A DNA stretch of 64,000 nt from Proteromonas lacertae (lineage: Eukaryota; Sar; Bigyra; Opalinata; Proteromonadidae). Where the stretch lies: positions 434,001 to 498,000 of the forward strand of contig NGBS01000872.1 in the NCBI GenBank assembly GCA_002245135.1, given 5' to 3'. The notes under the pieces were generated by a model, which saw nothing but the letters and a program-made list of their open reading frames with translations, did not search any database and had not been told where the DNA came from. Each line of letters begins with the position of its first letter. Position 1 is the stretch's first letter. A program made the translations under genes and the position numbers. This document shows positions 1 through 11,485 of this stretch, piece by piece.

Positions 1-1345
1 ATTGGTATTGGATTGGTCCACCTAAAAATATATACAATTATAATAATACAAAATTCAAGTTTTGTTGGATTGTTTAGTTTCAATACTTTAAACAAATATT
101 TCATCCCTTCTTCACATGAACAAATACATTGTGAATCAATTCGGATTTTTTCTCTATCATTCCAATCATTTTTCATATCATACATTATTTTATCTAGAAA
201 ACATTCTACATTCTTGTTGTCATTGTAACGAATAGAGAACTTCAGTTTATCTGTTATTGATTTATCTTCTTTATATATCTTCATCATCAATAGGATTGAT
301 AGAATTCTTTCATTTGGTTTGTTGTTGTATAACTCGATTAATTCATTTCGAATTTCTATTCAAATATTATTATAGTACTTATCATATATAATATATACTC
401 TCATATCTATCATTTTTCATATAATATTCAGCTTCACAAGTGGTAAATGGAGATATATCTATTATATAGTCATTATTATATAGTATTTCTTTTCTTTCTT
501 TTCTTATCATTAAACTATCTTCTGAATCTTTCAATATCTCATTCATCTTGATCATTTCAGATTTTAACTCTTTTAAACTCAATCGATCTTCACTTTTTAC
601 TTTCAACATTCTGAATATCATCTCTTTTATAATTTCATCACATTTCATATCTAAACTGTATTTACATATCAGAATATTATTAATTGTCTTAAGTATATTA
701 TCATCTTCATTAAATGGTAATTTCTTAAACATCATTTCATATAATATACATCCGATTGACCAAATCACACTTCGATCATTACATTCTAAGCCATTTAACT
801 CTTCTGGACTTTTGAAATACACACCGTACACTCCCATATCATTATCTTTTCTCAACAAATCCAAGAATAAATCACATAACTTTATATCATCTTCTCCTTC
901 ATATATGATGTTTGAACTCTTCAAATTACCAATTACTAAATCACACTCACTCAACATCAATAAACTATCACATATACCACAGATCACACACCTAATATCA
1001 TCACTTGACAAACATTCATTCTTTATCAAATCTTCTAAATCTCGGTAATAATAGCTTCTTTCATATTTCACCATATTACACCCGATTATCTGGATTGGAG
1101 ATGGATATGTAAATAATGGACAATGATCGAACAATATTGAACTGTTTTCATTAAATTGCAATATCGCTTTTTCTTTTATTCCATCTACATTAATTATTTT
1201 CACCATTTTAACCTCATTATCATGTTTTACGACTAAATCTACTTCGTTTTTACCCCTTTCGGCCCTTTTTTTTATCTATAATATATAACAATTAAAATAC
1301 TTCAAAATCAGAGGAAGACAATACATCATTCAAAGCAAAATTCAT
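1..1345 (-). CDS. Pseudokinase-LRR protein, copy A (3' end outside window)
   Basis: Copy A of a four-member family, read leftwards and cut by the window edge. Visible exons are 1345-1301, 1275-399, 355-50 and 21-1, with introns of 25, 43 and 28 bp. Exon 1 encodes a short leader; exon 2 encodes a protein-kinase-like fold; the following exons begin the LRR part. Kinase landmarks are present but degenerate: the HRD loop reads VIGNLKSSN (catalytic Asp replaced by Asn), DFG reads DLF, and APE reads SPE, while the structural WSIGC motif is kept. I infer a non-catalytic pseudokinase. The frame is open through everything visible. A stands head to head with copy B, 550 bp away, and its first exons lie inside the left arm of the large inverted repeat. 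What lies beyond position 1 is unknown. Confidence 0.8.
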
Positions 1346-1895
1346 CTTTTAAATTGTTTTAATCTATTTTGCAAATAGGACTTATATACTTGAGTCAAGC
1401 TGGCTTGTTAATTTTGACTCAATTACCATAAATTCGCTTTGTTTTACACAATGTAACTATATACTTTGTATTTATTGGTGTTAGAGTGGAGCATTAACAG
1501 AATGCAGCATTAACAGAATGTGTCATAATATGATATATAACAAATATATTACATTAAAGTTAAGCATTAACAGAATGTGATATTCTTCAAAAAGGTGATG
1601 TAAAAGAAGGTAAATGAAAATTATGTGAAATAAAAGCATTTAGCAGTACATATCCATTAATTGATCAAGTTAATATATCTGGATTTGATGGTGTTGCTAT
1701 AACAGCAGATAAGGATAGTGATTATGAAATTAATCCACCAACTAGCATGGATAAAAATGACTAAATGTAATTTATGCAAATAAATATATCGTAAAAATCA
1801 CTATAATTCTTTCTGTATCAAATCATCTATGTAAAAACAGAAAATTCAAAATTGAAAATAGACGTTATAATTTTAAATTACAAACAAGTTTGAAG
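1346..1895. other. Head-to-head intergenic region of copies A and B
   Basis: About 550 bp between the start codons of two divergent family members. It must hold both promoters. A palindromic CAAGCTGGCTTG lies at 1396-1407, about 50 bp upstream of the copy A start. Three exact copies of AGCATTAACAGAATG lie at 1490-1504, 1506-1520 and 1563-1577. A degraded coding fragment follows at 1576-1764. The region is repeated in the right arm at 19401-19950. Confidence 0.7.
1576..1764 (+). pseudogene. Short decayed coding fragment, family unknown
   Basis: A 63-codon frame with one internal TGA reads like protein: it includes SSTYPLIDQVNISGFDGVAI followed by TADKDSDYEINPP and a natural-looking stop. Composition and wobble bias resemble the coding exons nearby rather than the AT-rich spacers. 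I do not recognise the family. It sits between the divergent starts of copies A and B and is mirrored at 19532-19720, so the decay probably predates the inverted duplication. It could instead be an unrecognised exon of a neighbouring gene. Confidence 0.4.
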
Positions 1896-4800
1896 ATGAA
1901 TAGTTTAATTTTTTCAATGATGATATATTATCATCAATATTACTCTATCATTCTAACGTATTTTAATTGTTATATATTATAGATAAAAAAAAGGGCCGAA
2001 AGGGGTAAAAACGAAGTAGATTTAGTCGTAAAACATGATAATGAGGTTAAAATGGTGAAAATAATTAATGTAGATGGAATAAAAGAAAAAGCGATATTGC
2101 AATTTAATGAAAACAGTTCAATATTGTTCGATCATTGTCCATTATTTACATATCCATCTCCAATCCAGATAATCGGGTGTAATATGGTGAAATATGAAAG
2201 AAGCTATTATTACCGAGATTTAGAAGATTTGATAAAGAATGAATGTTTGTCAAGTGATGATATTAGGTGTGTGATCTGTGGTATATGTGATAGTTTATTG
2301 ATGTTGAGTGAGTGTGATTTAGTAATTGGTAATTTGAAGAGTTCAAACATCATATATGAAGGAGAAGATGATATAAAGTTATGTGATTTATTCTTGGATT
2401 TGTTGAGAAAAGATAATGATATGGGAGTGTACGGTGTGTATTTCAAAAGTCCAGAAGAGTTAAATGGCTTAGAATGTAATGATCGAAGTGTGATTTGGTC
2501 AATCGGATGTATATTATATGAAATGATGTTTAAGAAATTACCATTTAATGAAGATGATAATATACTTAAGACAATTAATAATATTCTGATATGTAAATAC
2601 AGTTTAGATATGAAATGTGATGAAATTATAAAAGAGATGATATTCAGAATGTTGAAAGTAAAAAGTGAAGATCGATTGAGTTTAAAAGAGTTAAAATCTG
2701 AAATGATCAAGATGAATGAGATATTGAAAGATTCAGAAGATAGTTTAATGATAAGAAAAGAAAGAAAAGAAATACTATATAATAATGACTATATAATAGA
2801 TATATCTCCATTTACCACTTGTGAAGCTGAATATTATATGAAAAATGATAGATATGAGAGTATATATTATATATGATAAGTACTATAATAATATTTGAAT
2901 AGAAATTCGAAATGAATTAATCGAGTTATACAACAACAAACCAAATGAAAGAATTCTATCAATCCTATTGATGATGAAGATATATAAAGAAGATAAATCA
3001 ATAACAGATAAACTGAAGTTCTCTATTCGTCATAATGACAACAAGAATGTAGAATGTTTTCTAGATAAAATGATATTTGATATGAAAAATGATTGGAATG
3101 ATAGAGAAAAAATCCGAATTGATTCACAATGTATTTGTTCATGTGAAGAAGGGATGAAATATTTGTTTAAAGTATTGAAACTAAACAATCCAACAAAACT
3201 TGAATTTTGTATTATTATAATTGTATATATTTTTAGGTGGACCAATCCAATACCAATCATTATTTGTATCATGTTTATCTCAATTACCAAAACTACAAGA
3301 ATTGTATTTACCTTTTTGCCATCTCACATATGATTTCATTGAATCATTTGTGAAATCAAACCTCTTCATGAATTTAAAATATATAAATCTTTCATGTATT
3401 TGTTATACTATATTATTTTGAAATAGATAATCCAATAGGTCCAAAAGGATTCAAATTATTAATTCCATGCTTACATTTGCTAATCAATGAGAAAAATGAT
3501 GAATCAATGAAATACTTATCAGAAGAATTATATAAATATCCAAATATTGAGAAAATAGATATAAAAACAAAAAACAATGTTCATTCTAAAGGATTAAAAA
3601 CTTTATTCACCAATTTTCCAATTTCTGATATAGTGTTTGATATTAATGGAAGTAAAGAATTACTAGTTGATAATGACGTTCCAGAATTGATAGAATACAT
3701 CAAAGATAATAAAAATGGATTGAATCTGAGTGATTTAGAAATTGATGATGATGTTTTCAAATCGTTCATTTCATTAAGATCTAATGAATTAAAAGAAATA
3801 AGATATCTAGATTTGAGAAGTATTATTTGATATTTTTCTATTATTTAGATAATAAACTAACTTATAAAAGTATAGGCATGCTGATTAACAATTTATCATT
3901 ATTCTCAAATCTTAATTCATTCCAGTTGAATGGAAATGAAATAGGAGATAAAGGAATGGAAATACTATTTCCATACTTGGGTTTAATGCAAGATAAGAAT
4001 AATTATGATAAAAGAATGGATTGTTCAAGTATAATAATTTCATATAGTATGCAATAGAAATGGGATTATCATCAATCGGATCAAAATATTTAGTTGATGG
4101 TTTGAAGAATATTCGTGAAGTTATTAACAAACTTGATATGAATCATAATAGTATAGATTCAGATGGAATAATAAATTTAGTGAATTGTATGAAAGAGTAT
4201 AAAAGTGTTAAGAAGTTGATCATGCATAGTATATATATATATATTTATTTAATAAATTTTTAATAGATAATCCAATAGGTAATGTTGGGTTTAAATTGTT
4301 ATTAGACACTATACAATTGTTAATGGATTATAATGAAATAGATTTAAGAAATATATCAATTGATGATGAAAGTATGATATTATTAGCAAACAAAATAGAT
4401 ACAATTAGAGGGTGTAAAAAAATGAAACTACAAAACAATATCAGAATGAATGGATTAAAATCAATATGTCCAAAATCATTAGAAAGTGATAAATATCCAT
4501 TTATAGAAATGAAATGTTCATCATGGACAAATGAAGAATTGGAGTATTATTTTGATTATTGTATTAAAAAGAAAAGAATAGATAGTAGAAAATATGATTT
4601 TTCAAGTATATTTACTATATTTTTATGATGAAATAGATATGAATTTGACTGATTCTCATATTTCATTCATTAAACAAATAAACTATTGGGGACTTGATTT
4701 ATCCAATAACAGAATCACTTCTAAAGGATTTAATGAATTAATGAATTCATTGACAAAAGATGCAGATAATATTGTAATTAATAATAATCCAATTGGTGAT

Positions 4801-5201
4801 GAAGGAATCGAGATAATATGTAAATATTTAGAAAAATTTGTTGACTATCGTTCATCATTAAATTTCTCAAGTATTTATATTAGTATATAAATTGTATAGA
4901 TGTTGGAATGAATGAAAAAGGATTGAAAATATTAATAGAAAAATTGAAAGAATATAAACCATTAACAAAGATAGATATATCAGAAAATGAATTAGATGAA
5001 AGTAAAATGAATTTAATGAAAGAAAACAAAGAAGTATTTTATTATTTAGATGAATTATCAATAACTGTTAAAGAAAATGTAGACAAATCAGAATTAAAAT
5101 CATTTTTAGAAACATTCTCATCAATTTGGAAAATTATAATAGATGGAATTTCAGAAGAAGAAAAGAAAGAATTATCAAATGATTTTGGTAATATTGAATA
5201 A
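1896..5201 (+). CDS. Pseudokinase-LRR protein, copy B (exon 1 out of frame)
   Basis: Ten exons: 1896-1957, 1983-2859, 2903-3208, 3237-3395, 3427-3819, 3849-4028, 4058-4228, 4267-4605, 4637-4870, 4900-5201; about 1,007 residues. Residues about 50-270 form a protein-kinase-like fold: GNLK replaces HRDLK near residue 138, DLF replaces DFG near 156, SPE replaces APE, and WSIGC is kept. Residues about 390-950 are RNI-type leucine-rich repeats with recurring NNPIG..G signatures. A catalytically dead scaffold or sensor is inferred. Exon 1 has lost one A relative to copy C, so the ATG at 1896 does not reach exon 2 in frame; the ATG at 2052 would give a 963-residue protein without the leader. Exon 5 lacks 30 bp (10 codons) present in copies C and D. 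All introns after the first are phase 1. Whether B is expressed cannot be judged here. Confidence 0.8.
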
Positions 5202-5896
5202 ATATGATTTAATATAAAGAATATATTATTATGAAATTGCTATTTCATGCTATATATTATTCATGAAATCTATTCTCTTGCCTATTACATATTACTGTTG
5301 TACGCCGTTGGGAGACTTTCATTAAAAACTAATATTATATTTATGATATTGGCGATGAGCTATGTAGAAATATATTTTTAGTTTTATAATGTATGATAGA
5401 CATGTTGGTGTTCAGGAAGTAATTTCGGCCAGGAAGTAAAAATATATGATACAAAGATTCTTACAATTAATTAATATGATATTATTATTACATAAAAAGA
5501 GTTATTTACAAATATATATAAAGAATGACAATTTATAAATTTTCCAGTAATTAATCGATGTTATTACATCATAGCGAATTTGATGAAAATCATCAGCCAT
5601 TACAATAAATTTAACAATAACTTATTTAAAAAAGAAATTAAAAGTAGGCTTGAGTGAGGCTTGAACTTATTCTTTCTTTTTTCTATTTTTAGTACCCTAA
5701 CATTGAAGAAAGTGTATTATATTAGAGAAATTGTATTTTCAGCCTTAGGTTCAAATTTTGAGCCTTACTTTTTTTAGCTAGTCCGATAGTTTCTAAACTT
5801 CGATATTAAACTTAATTAGGTCAAAAACATATAACTAATCTATTCTAAAAAAATTGAAGCTTTCTTATTTCTAATTGAAAACATAATTAATCTCTA

Positions 5897-6008
5897 TTTT
5901 TGCATTTCGCTTTTATGTGCATAAATCAGTTATGCATTATCACTGCACTTAGGATCTCCAGTTTATTTTGTTATTAAGCTGATAATGGATGAGAAAAAAG
6001 CAAAATAA
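5897..6008 (+). mobile_element. MITE-like inverted-repeat element, copy 1
   Basis: Most diverged of three related 105-115 bp units. The outer ends are TTTTTGC-type and inverted. Inside lies a small hairpin (ATGCAT..TGCA) followed at 5951-5960 by AGGATCTCCA, the box shared with copies 2 and 3, then a GATGAGAAA-type right end. No coding capacity, so non-autonomous if mobile. Mirror copy near 15256-15367. Confidence 0.4.
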
Positions 6009-7152
6009 ATTTCTTAACACAAGCTTTTGATTTGACAAACTATCTTGATTTTTATTTTTTGAGCCTACGCATTGTATATGCACTATATACTTATCTAATA
6101 GGTTCTGTTATAAATTGTGAATTAACGGCTGATAATATATGGAGTTATGAAGTGAAATATGATAAAAATGACCTAAAATGTCTAAATCGAGACGAATTCG
6201 TATTATCATATATAGTTATGTTTGTGCATCACAGGATTCAATGTTATATTTAGCAAAATATGATTTAATACTTGAATATTTGAAACAATTTCGTCTGGTT
6301 GGCTCTATAACTCTTTGTAGTTTATTCTGTAGTTACTATACTCAATATATTTAGAAAATAATAATATTTAGATAGTAAGAGTAACATTAGTTGAAATCGA
6401 TATAATCACAGGTATATTAACAAAATAAGGAATATAAAAGAATACTATTTTCTTTTCTTATGTTGTCACTTATTTCAATGTATTATTAAATAGGAAATCG
6501 GACTATATAAAGGTATAATATAATTAATTGTAAAGTTTCAACATATATGTCAAGAATATTACAAATACTATAAGTAGTTCGCTCAAGATGTTATTTCCTA
6601 ATACACTATGCTGCAATGGGACAAGCATAAAAATAATATTCGTTGATAATAGAACTAAACTAATTTTACACAGAAATCTATCATTCGAAAAGGAAGAACT
6701 ACAAATAAGAATTATAGAAAGTAGATTTTTCTTGTTGAATATTAAATAATTTATTTATTATTTATGTTGTTATTATTATAGTTAAAATAACACATGCTAC
6801 AAATATTTATGAATGGGATAGAATGAAAAATGAAATGAACAATATTTTCGCTTGTATTTAGTTACTAATAATTTTTATATCTTATATTTTTTATCAATCA
6901 ATAATTGTCAGCATAAATAAATAAATAATAAACACAAAATATAAATAATATATGTAATTGAGTAATTAAAAGAATTATTTGTTAAAATTATTATCTATAA
7001 ATAATAATACGTTATCAAAGTTATCTATCTTTTTATTTAATAAATAAATAAGAGTGATAATAATTAACTGTCCATCAAATGAAATATTATTATAATTATT
7101 ATTAATAAATAAACAAAAACATGTTTATTTATTCTATCATACATTAATGATG

Positions 7153-7186
7153 TTGTGCGCCGTTGAGCTAAATGCGCCGTTGAGCG
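7153..7186 (+). repeat. Tandem GCGCCGTTGAGC motif
   Basis: Two copies of GCGCCGTTGAGC separated by TAAAT stand out as GC-rich in this sequence. A single related ACGCCGTTGGGAG lies at about 5302. Both sites are followed by similar AGACTTT...CTAATAT text, so they may mark the same end of one old repeat. Mirrored near 14078-14111 in the right arm. Confidence 0.45.
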
Positions 7187-7465
7187 TTAAGAAGACTTTT
7201 TTCGATTCTAATATCATAAACGTAACCTATGGCCCTTCAATATTACTAATCAACACTTGTTTTCAAAAATAGTTACGTTGGCCTAATATCGTATAGGGGA
7301 AGTTTGGGTTTAGACGCGTGTTCAAAATTTGAACTCGCCTAATCTAGTTAGAGTTTGACTCTAATATTTTATATTACTTGACTATAATTGCTTAATTAAG
7401 AGATTCTGAGAAGATGGTAGGGATAGCACAACTTTTTTTTGGTCTAATTTCACGATCTTTTAATG

Positions 7466-7571
7466 ATTTGAGCATTTTTGATCCCAGCCTATTGTACATA
7501 ATAACTGTACACAGGATCTCCAGGTTTTTTATTAAATATCTTACTATTAGATGAGAATGCTCAAAATATAG
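7466..7571 (+). mobile_element. MITE-like inverted-repeat element, copy 2
   Basis: Ends are TTGAGCATT at left and AATGCTCAA at right, inverted to each other. The centre has TGTAC..GTACA as a stem with an AATAACT-type loop (7493-7511), followed directly by CAGGATCTCCA. No open frame belongs to it. Mirrored at about 13693-13798. Confidence 0.5.
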
Positions 7572-7736
7572 GGATCTTTTGTTTTGGGTGGCCACTCAAA
7601 ATTTGGACACCCTATTTCTAGAGGTGTTTCAACCTCAATACTCATATTTATCTTACTATTATCATAAAACTAAGCGTTTCTGAACTTATCTTTGTATTTC
7701 GTTAACTTTCAAGTCACACATTATGACATTATTTTT

Positions 7737-7848
7737 AAAATTTGAGCACCTCATGGTCCAGACTATAGAGCATAATAACTGCATCTTGGATCTCCAATTT
7801 TTATTTATATATTATGCTTATTGAATGAGAGTGCTCAAAAAATAACAA
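7737..7848 (+). mobile_element. MITE-like inverted-repeat element, copy 3
   Basis: Clearest copy. The left end reads TTTGAGCACCTCAT and the right end reads ATGAGAGTGCTCAAA, an imperfect terminal inverted repeat of about 15 bp. The centre has GCATAATAACTGC and then TTGGATCTCCA at 7787-7796. A further TTTTTTGAGCACCTGCC about 50 bp downstream suggests another partial element. Mirrored at about 13416-13527. Confidence 0.5.
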
Positions 7849-8201
7849 GAATCGACACAAACATAAGTTTGATCATTTTTTCAATTTTTATTTTTTGAGC
7901 ACCTGCCTCCTATAGGAAGTAAGGGCTCAATATAATAATATATTATGTGTATATGATGATTATTAAACTTATTTATTTAATTATATTAATCAAATTTTCG
8001 TAATCTAGCTATTTCCTTAATTATTTATAATTGATTTATATGCATAATAAAATAATACACATGTGTAACACATAATATTTATATGTACCTATTTATACTT
8101 TTATCAAACATATTTGTAAATATTTCTAATTATAAACATACAAAACACTAACAGATGTATATTTATTTGTTACTCAATGATAATTTAACCTTTGTCTTAA
8201 A

Positions 8202-8850
8202 AATCAAATCAGAAATCCATAATAACATCAATGTGTCTTTTTTTCTCAGTTTGCATAGCTTCTACTATAGCTAAATTTGCACCTTCTTCTACTATTTTAC
8301 CTTCTTTACTAATACATCTATAAAACTACCAGTCATTGAGACAAGCTAAGAATTTGGAATGATTTACTTCAGGTTTTGGAATCATGCTTTGATAATTTGC
8401 TTTCTAAAGCATTTCTTACACCTACAGTGAAGTTACCTCCATAACCTTCTACTACTCTTTTCATATATTGTACAGCTACTTCTTTAACTTTGTATTACTT
8501 TTACTTTATTAAATCACCTATTTTAGAAACCTTTGTATGTTTAAAACAGAGTAAACTTCTACATCACCACATAATCTCAATACTATTTTTATTTCTTTTC
8601 TATTCTATAAACAAGTCTCAATTATCACTTTAACAAGTACATTGGTCTTATGACATTCCACTACAATAGGAATAATTTCTTTATTTTAATATTTTTAGTC
8701 ATTTTCTTTTAATGCTACAACAATAGCCTTATCTGAGCTATCAGCGTTATCTTTTATAAATATTTTGGCTTCTTGCAATTTTATCGATGGAGTTGTTACA
8801 TCTAGTTGTTACTCTCCTCATTTTTACTTTCTTTCATTATTTTACCATCT
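8202..8850 (-). pseudogene. Decayed fragment with biotinyl-carrier-like domain (left copy)
   Basis: On the reverse strand a broken reading frame includes VKEGKIVEEGANLAIVEAMQ, which follows the biotinyl/lipoyl attachment domain of biotin-dependent carboxylases (usual motif EAMK-M; here AMQ, so the biotin-accepting Lys is gone). Upstream pieces such as KEIIPIVVECHKTNVLVKV read like an enzyme remnant of the amidohydrolase type, but that is weak. Several stops and frame changes show it is dead. Its twin in the right arm (about 12412-13060, + strand) carries the same lesions, so decay preceded duplication. It is probably a piece of a host metabolic gene; the exact carboxylase cannot be told. Confidence 0.5.
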
Positions 8851-9439
8851 ATACTATCTGATTTATCTTCAAGTAGATGGAGCTAAAGGTAAACAACTGT
8901 TATTATATCTATTGTACCCTATATTATGTAGAAAATAAGGAATTACGTCGTTGTTTCAGTTCTTATCACCGAATATGGTTAATATGTTCATAATCATCTC
9001 CATTTCTTTTACACAATTCGTAATAAAATACATCTATTCCTTTAAATAATTGAAAATCTTATTCAAGCTTTAGTTTGAAAATTCAATTTATTTTCAAGTT
9101 TATTAGGTTATGTCCTATGGATATCAATATAATTTTGTATATAATAAATGTATTTTTACAGTAGGAATAGAATGGGCTCCAATTAATAATACTTCAAGGT
9201 GGATTTTAAGAAAAGTGGTTGTGGAATAGCTATCAATGATAATTTTACTAATTTGTATTTTAGTGTATCTAAGTAGTTTAATGGTATAATTTATTTATAT
9301 ATAAATATCGTTTGCAATAAATAAAGAGAAATCAGTGTAAGCATAGAATAAATACCTATGAAAGCAATATGAATGAATGAATGAATACACCAGAACCAAA
9401 AAATTAAGTGGAACTATAGATTATATTGTTTTAGTCATC

Positions 9440-9840
9440 CATTTTCAAGTTATTACTGAAGGTGAAACAATAGGAACGATTCTATTCAAATATCAAGTAA
9501 TAACCATTGAATTGCCATTTGATAAGAGAAATAATATTTAGTGTAGCAAATCATTAACCCAGATGAAGCTGTTGCTTATGGTGCAACAGTACAAGCTGCT
9601 CTTTTAACTAGTGCTGATAAGAAGGAAAATTAGATGAATTGTTATTGGATTATGCAATAGAAATAGAAAAGTAGTAAGAAATGAATTTATAAATGATACT
9701 GATATTGATTAGAAACAACTGGTTGTGTAATGACTGCAATTCCAGTTAAGAAATTGAAAGATAGGTTGCTAAAGATGAAAAATTCAAAGCTGAAGAAATT
9801 AAAAGATTGAAATAATAATATTCGGTTTGAGTTATTTCAT
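9440..9840 (+). pseudogene. Hsp70 C-terminal remnant
   Basis: The frame from 9553 reads INPDEAVAYGATVQAALL, the diagnostic end of the Hsp70 nucleotide-binding domain. Around it, with frame changes, are pieces matching the substrate-binding part: KLDELLLD, then GCVMTAIPVKK, and a final KDEKFKAEEIKRLK. The linear order matches a cytosolic Hsp70, but much of the substrate-binding domain is missing and several stops interrupt it. It is a degraded host chaperone fragment, unrelated in sequence to the Hsp110-like gene at 58206. Confidence 0.75.
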
Positions 9841-10512
9841 TTTTTTGTTTAAAGTATAGAAAATAATAAATCATTTGTTAAGCTATTAGAAAATGTATTT
9901 GTTTATATATATTTCTCTGTAAAGTTGTCTTGTACAAATTATGTATGTTTTCCTAGTGTATTGCCTAATTACAAGTTCTTGTATTCAAATCATTTTTAAA
10001 GAATAAGAAATAATAAAAATCACATGCTAAACTTTATAAATAATTTTCATTAAACCAAATACAATGTTAGAATGTGAATAAAACATGTATATAAGTATGT
10101 TGCTAATTAAGTGAAAGTAATACAATTTTATTCATTCTTACCTCATATTTGTCAAGCTAAATAAAAAACTAACAACAAAAGTGTTAATATTACGATAATA
10201 TATGATATACCTTAGATTATTAAACGAATAGATTTTACGAATAGTATATTCACTTCCTTCTAAATCTAATAGAAATTGGAATAATTCAGATTTCTCTTCT
10301 TCTTATTTAACTTAGTCTTATTAATCTTTTGATGTATCAACGAACTAATTAACATTAAACACTATCTATAAATGCATAAATTATACAATTCGATAATTTT
10401 GATAAATACCAGTTTTTGCATCTATGTATTAATTCTACAATGAAATTGAATATCTGTACAATGGTAATCCTTTTGATCTTCTTTACTATCTTCCATTATA
10501 ACAGTCCATCTA

Positions 10513-11485
10513 TTAATACCTATATTTCTGGACAAATGAATAACCTGGGAAGAACATAAAAAACCATTCTAACACTCTTGACACCATACATGTATCTTCA
10601 ATCATATTCAAAACAAACACAACCAACATCAATATAGCCATGAAGATATTAGCGAATAAAACAATGATTTGTGCTGATGTATGGCTTTTAAAGAAATAAC
10701 ATATAAAGTAAGTACATGGAGCAACAGTAATACCATAGAGTATAAACAATACAATTACAGCTCCAATATTATCAGTATAAGCATCCAGTGTGAATATATA
10801 CATAAATGCAATACCAAATATACATGGTAATACATAACACAACATATCCCATAAGAATGTAGATGTCCAATAGGCAGATAAACTTACACCACTAATTAGC
10901 TGTTGATGTTTTACACTTGTTTCTCTTTCTCTTACTATAAAAACTGCATAATAGGCTGGTATAAAGGCAACTGATAGTAATAAGATCATTGGAGTACCAA
11001 AAGCTCTGATTCCTTGAACAGCTTTCTCTTCAACATCGGTAAATGGTAAGATCGAACCCCAAACTTTAATAGATGCTTCTGGATTCTTTGTTGTTTGTCT
11101 TAAGAAAGCTTCATTCAACAAGTTCAAACCTATAGATGAACCATGTGTACTGGATGTATTAACGAATATATAAGTTACTGGATAAGGAGAATCATGATCT
11201 AATACTCTAGCAGCTGCTAAATAAGTAGTTGATTCATGTGCAATGTAATTATCTAATAAATATCTCATCATACCAAATAAAGGAGCAGCAAATTCTCTAT
11301 CTTTAGCTAAATAATAACAATATCTCACTTTAGCTATTCTAGACTGGTGTAAGAGTAAAGCTTTTAAAATCTTCTATTAAAAATAAATTCATGAAGATGT
11401 CATTTACCATGTCAGATTTACAAAACATATAAAGAAGTAAATATAGAAGAAATATAAAGATGATAGTAAGATAGATATTCATAAT
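10513..11485 (-). pseudogene. ABCA-type transporter fragment (membrane domain)
   Basis: An open frame at 11328-10513 encodes about 270 residues typical of the second membrane domain of ABCA-family transporters. There is an extracellular loop (SPYPVTYIFVNTSSTHG region), then six hydrophobic segments ending FFPGYSFVQ, the usual position just before the second ATP-binding cassette. Upstream, an ATG at about 11483 starts a hydrophobic leader, but it joins the main frame only after a frame change. No Walker A, signature or Walker B motif follows. A complete ABCA half-transporter would be over twice this size, so I call it a truncated gene. It is still open over 271 codons, so its loss looks recent compared with the Hsp70 remnant beside it. 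Confidence 0.7.

Larger units (their letters stand above)
1168..9384 (+). repeat. Left arm of 8.2 kb inverted repeat
   Basis: Read left to right, this segment matches the reverse complement of 11878-20128. Paired positions add to about 21262-21296 along the arm, the drift coming from a few small indels: 1 nt in the A-run of exon 1 of copy B, a 30 nt in-frame gap near 3480, 1 nt between about 5200 and 6030, and 2 nt near 7911. The inner limit is a GAATGAATGAATGA run at 9371-9384. The outer limit lies inside exon 2 of gene copy A, after the AAAAA at 1168-1172. The arm carries copy B complete, the start of copy A, three MITE-like elements and decayed gene fragments. Indels between arms plus a non-palindromic spacer argue against a simple fold-back read artefact. 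Confidence 0.95.
5202..9384. other. Gene-poor stretch with repeats and gene fragments
   Basis: No intact gene is supported over 4.2 kb. It holds three MITE-like elements (5897-6008, 7466-7571, 7737-7848) and GC-rich CGCCGTTG motifs near 5303, 7160 and 7174. A reverse-strand decayed fragment with a biotinyl-like domain lies at about 8202-8850. Further coding-like scraps lie near 8890-9060 and 9165-9290. Open frames at 6032-6253 and 7392-7595 have no ATG start at their 5' ends and no recognisable product. The whole stretch is mirrored at 11878-16063. Confidence 0.7.

Noticed and set aside
548-1048. 166-codon open frame on the + strand inside copy A (also 2210-2710, 18585-19085, 21957-22391)
   Set aside because: Antisense shadow of the kinase-like exon. 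It is conserved only because the sense strand is, and the sense protein matches a known fold.
1490-1577. CRISPR-like short direct repeats
   Set aside because: Only three copies, 1 and 42 bp apart, in a eukaryotic intergenic region.
6032-6253. 73-codon frame in the gene-poor stretch, mirrored at 15011-15232
   Set aside because: Opens at a TTG rather than an ATG, has no recognisable domain, and lies among decayed repeats.
7392-7595. 67-codon reverse-strand frame, mirrored at 13669-13872
   Set aside because: Overlaps a MITE-like element and has no ATG at its 5' end; no family resemblance.
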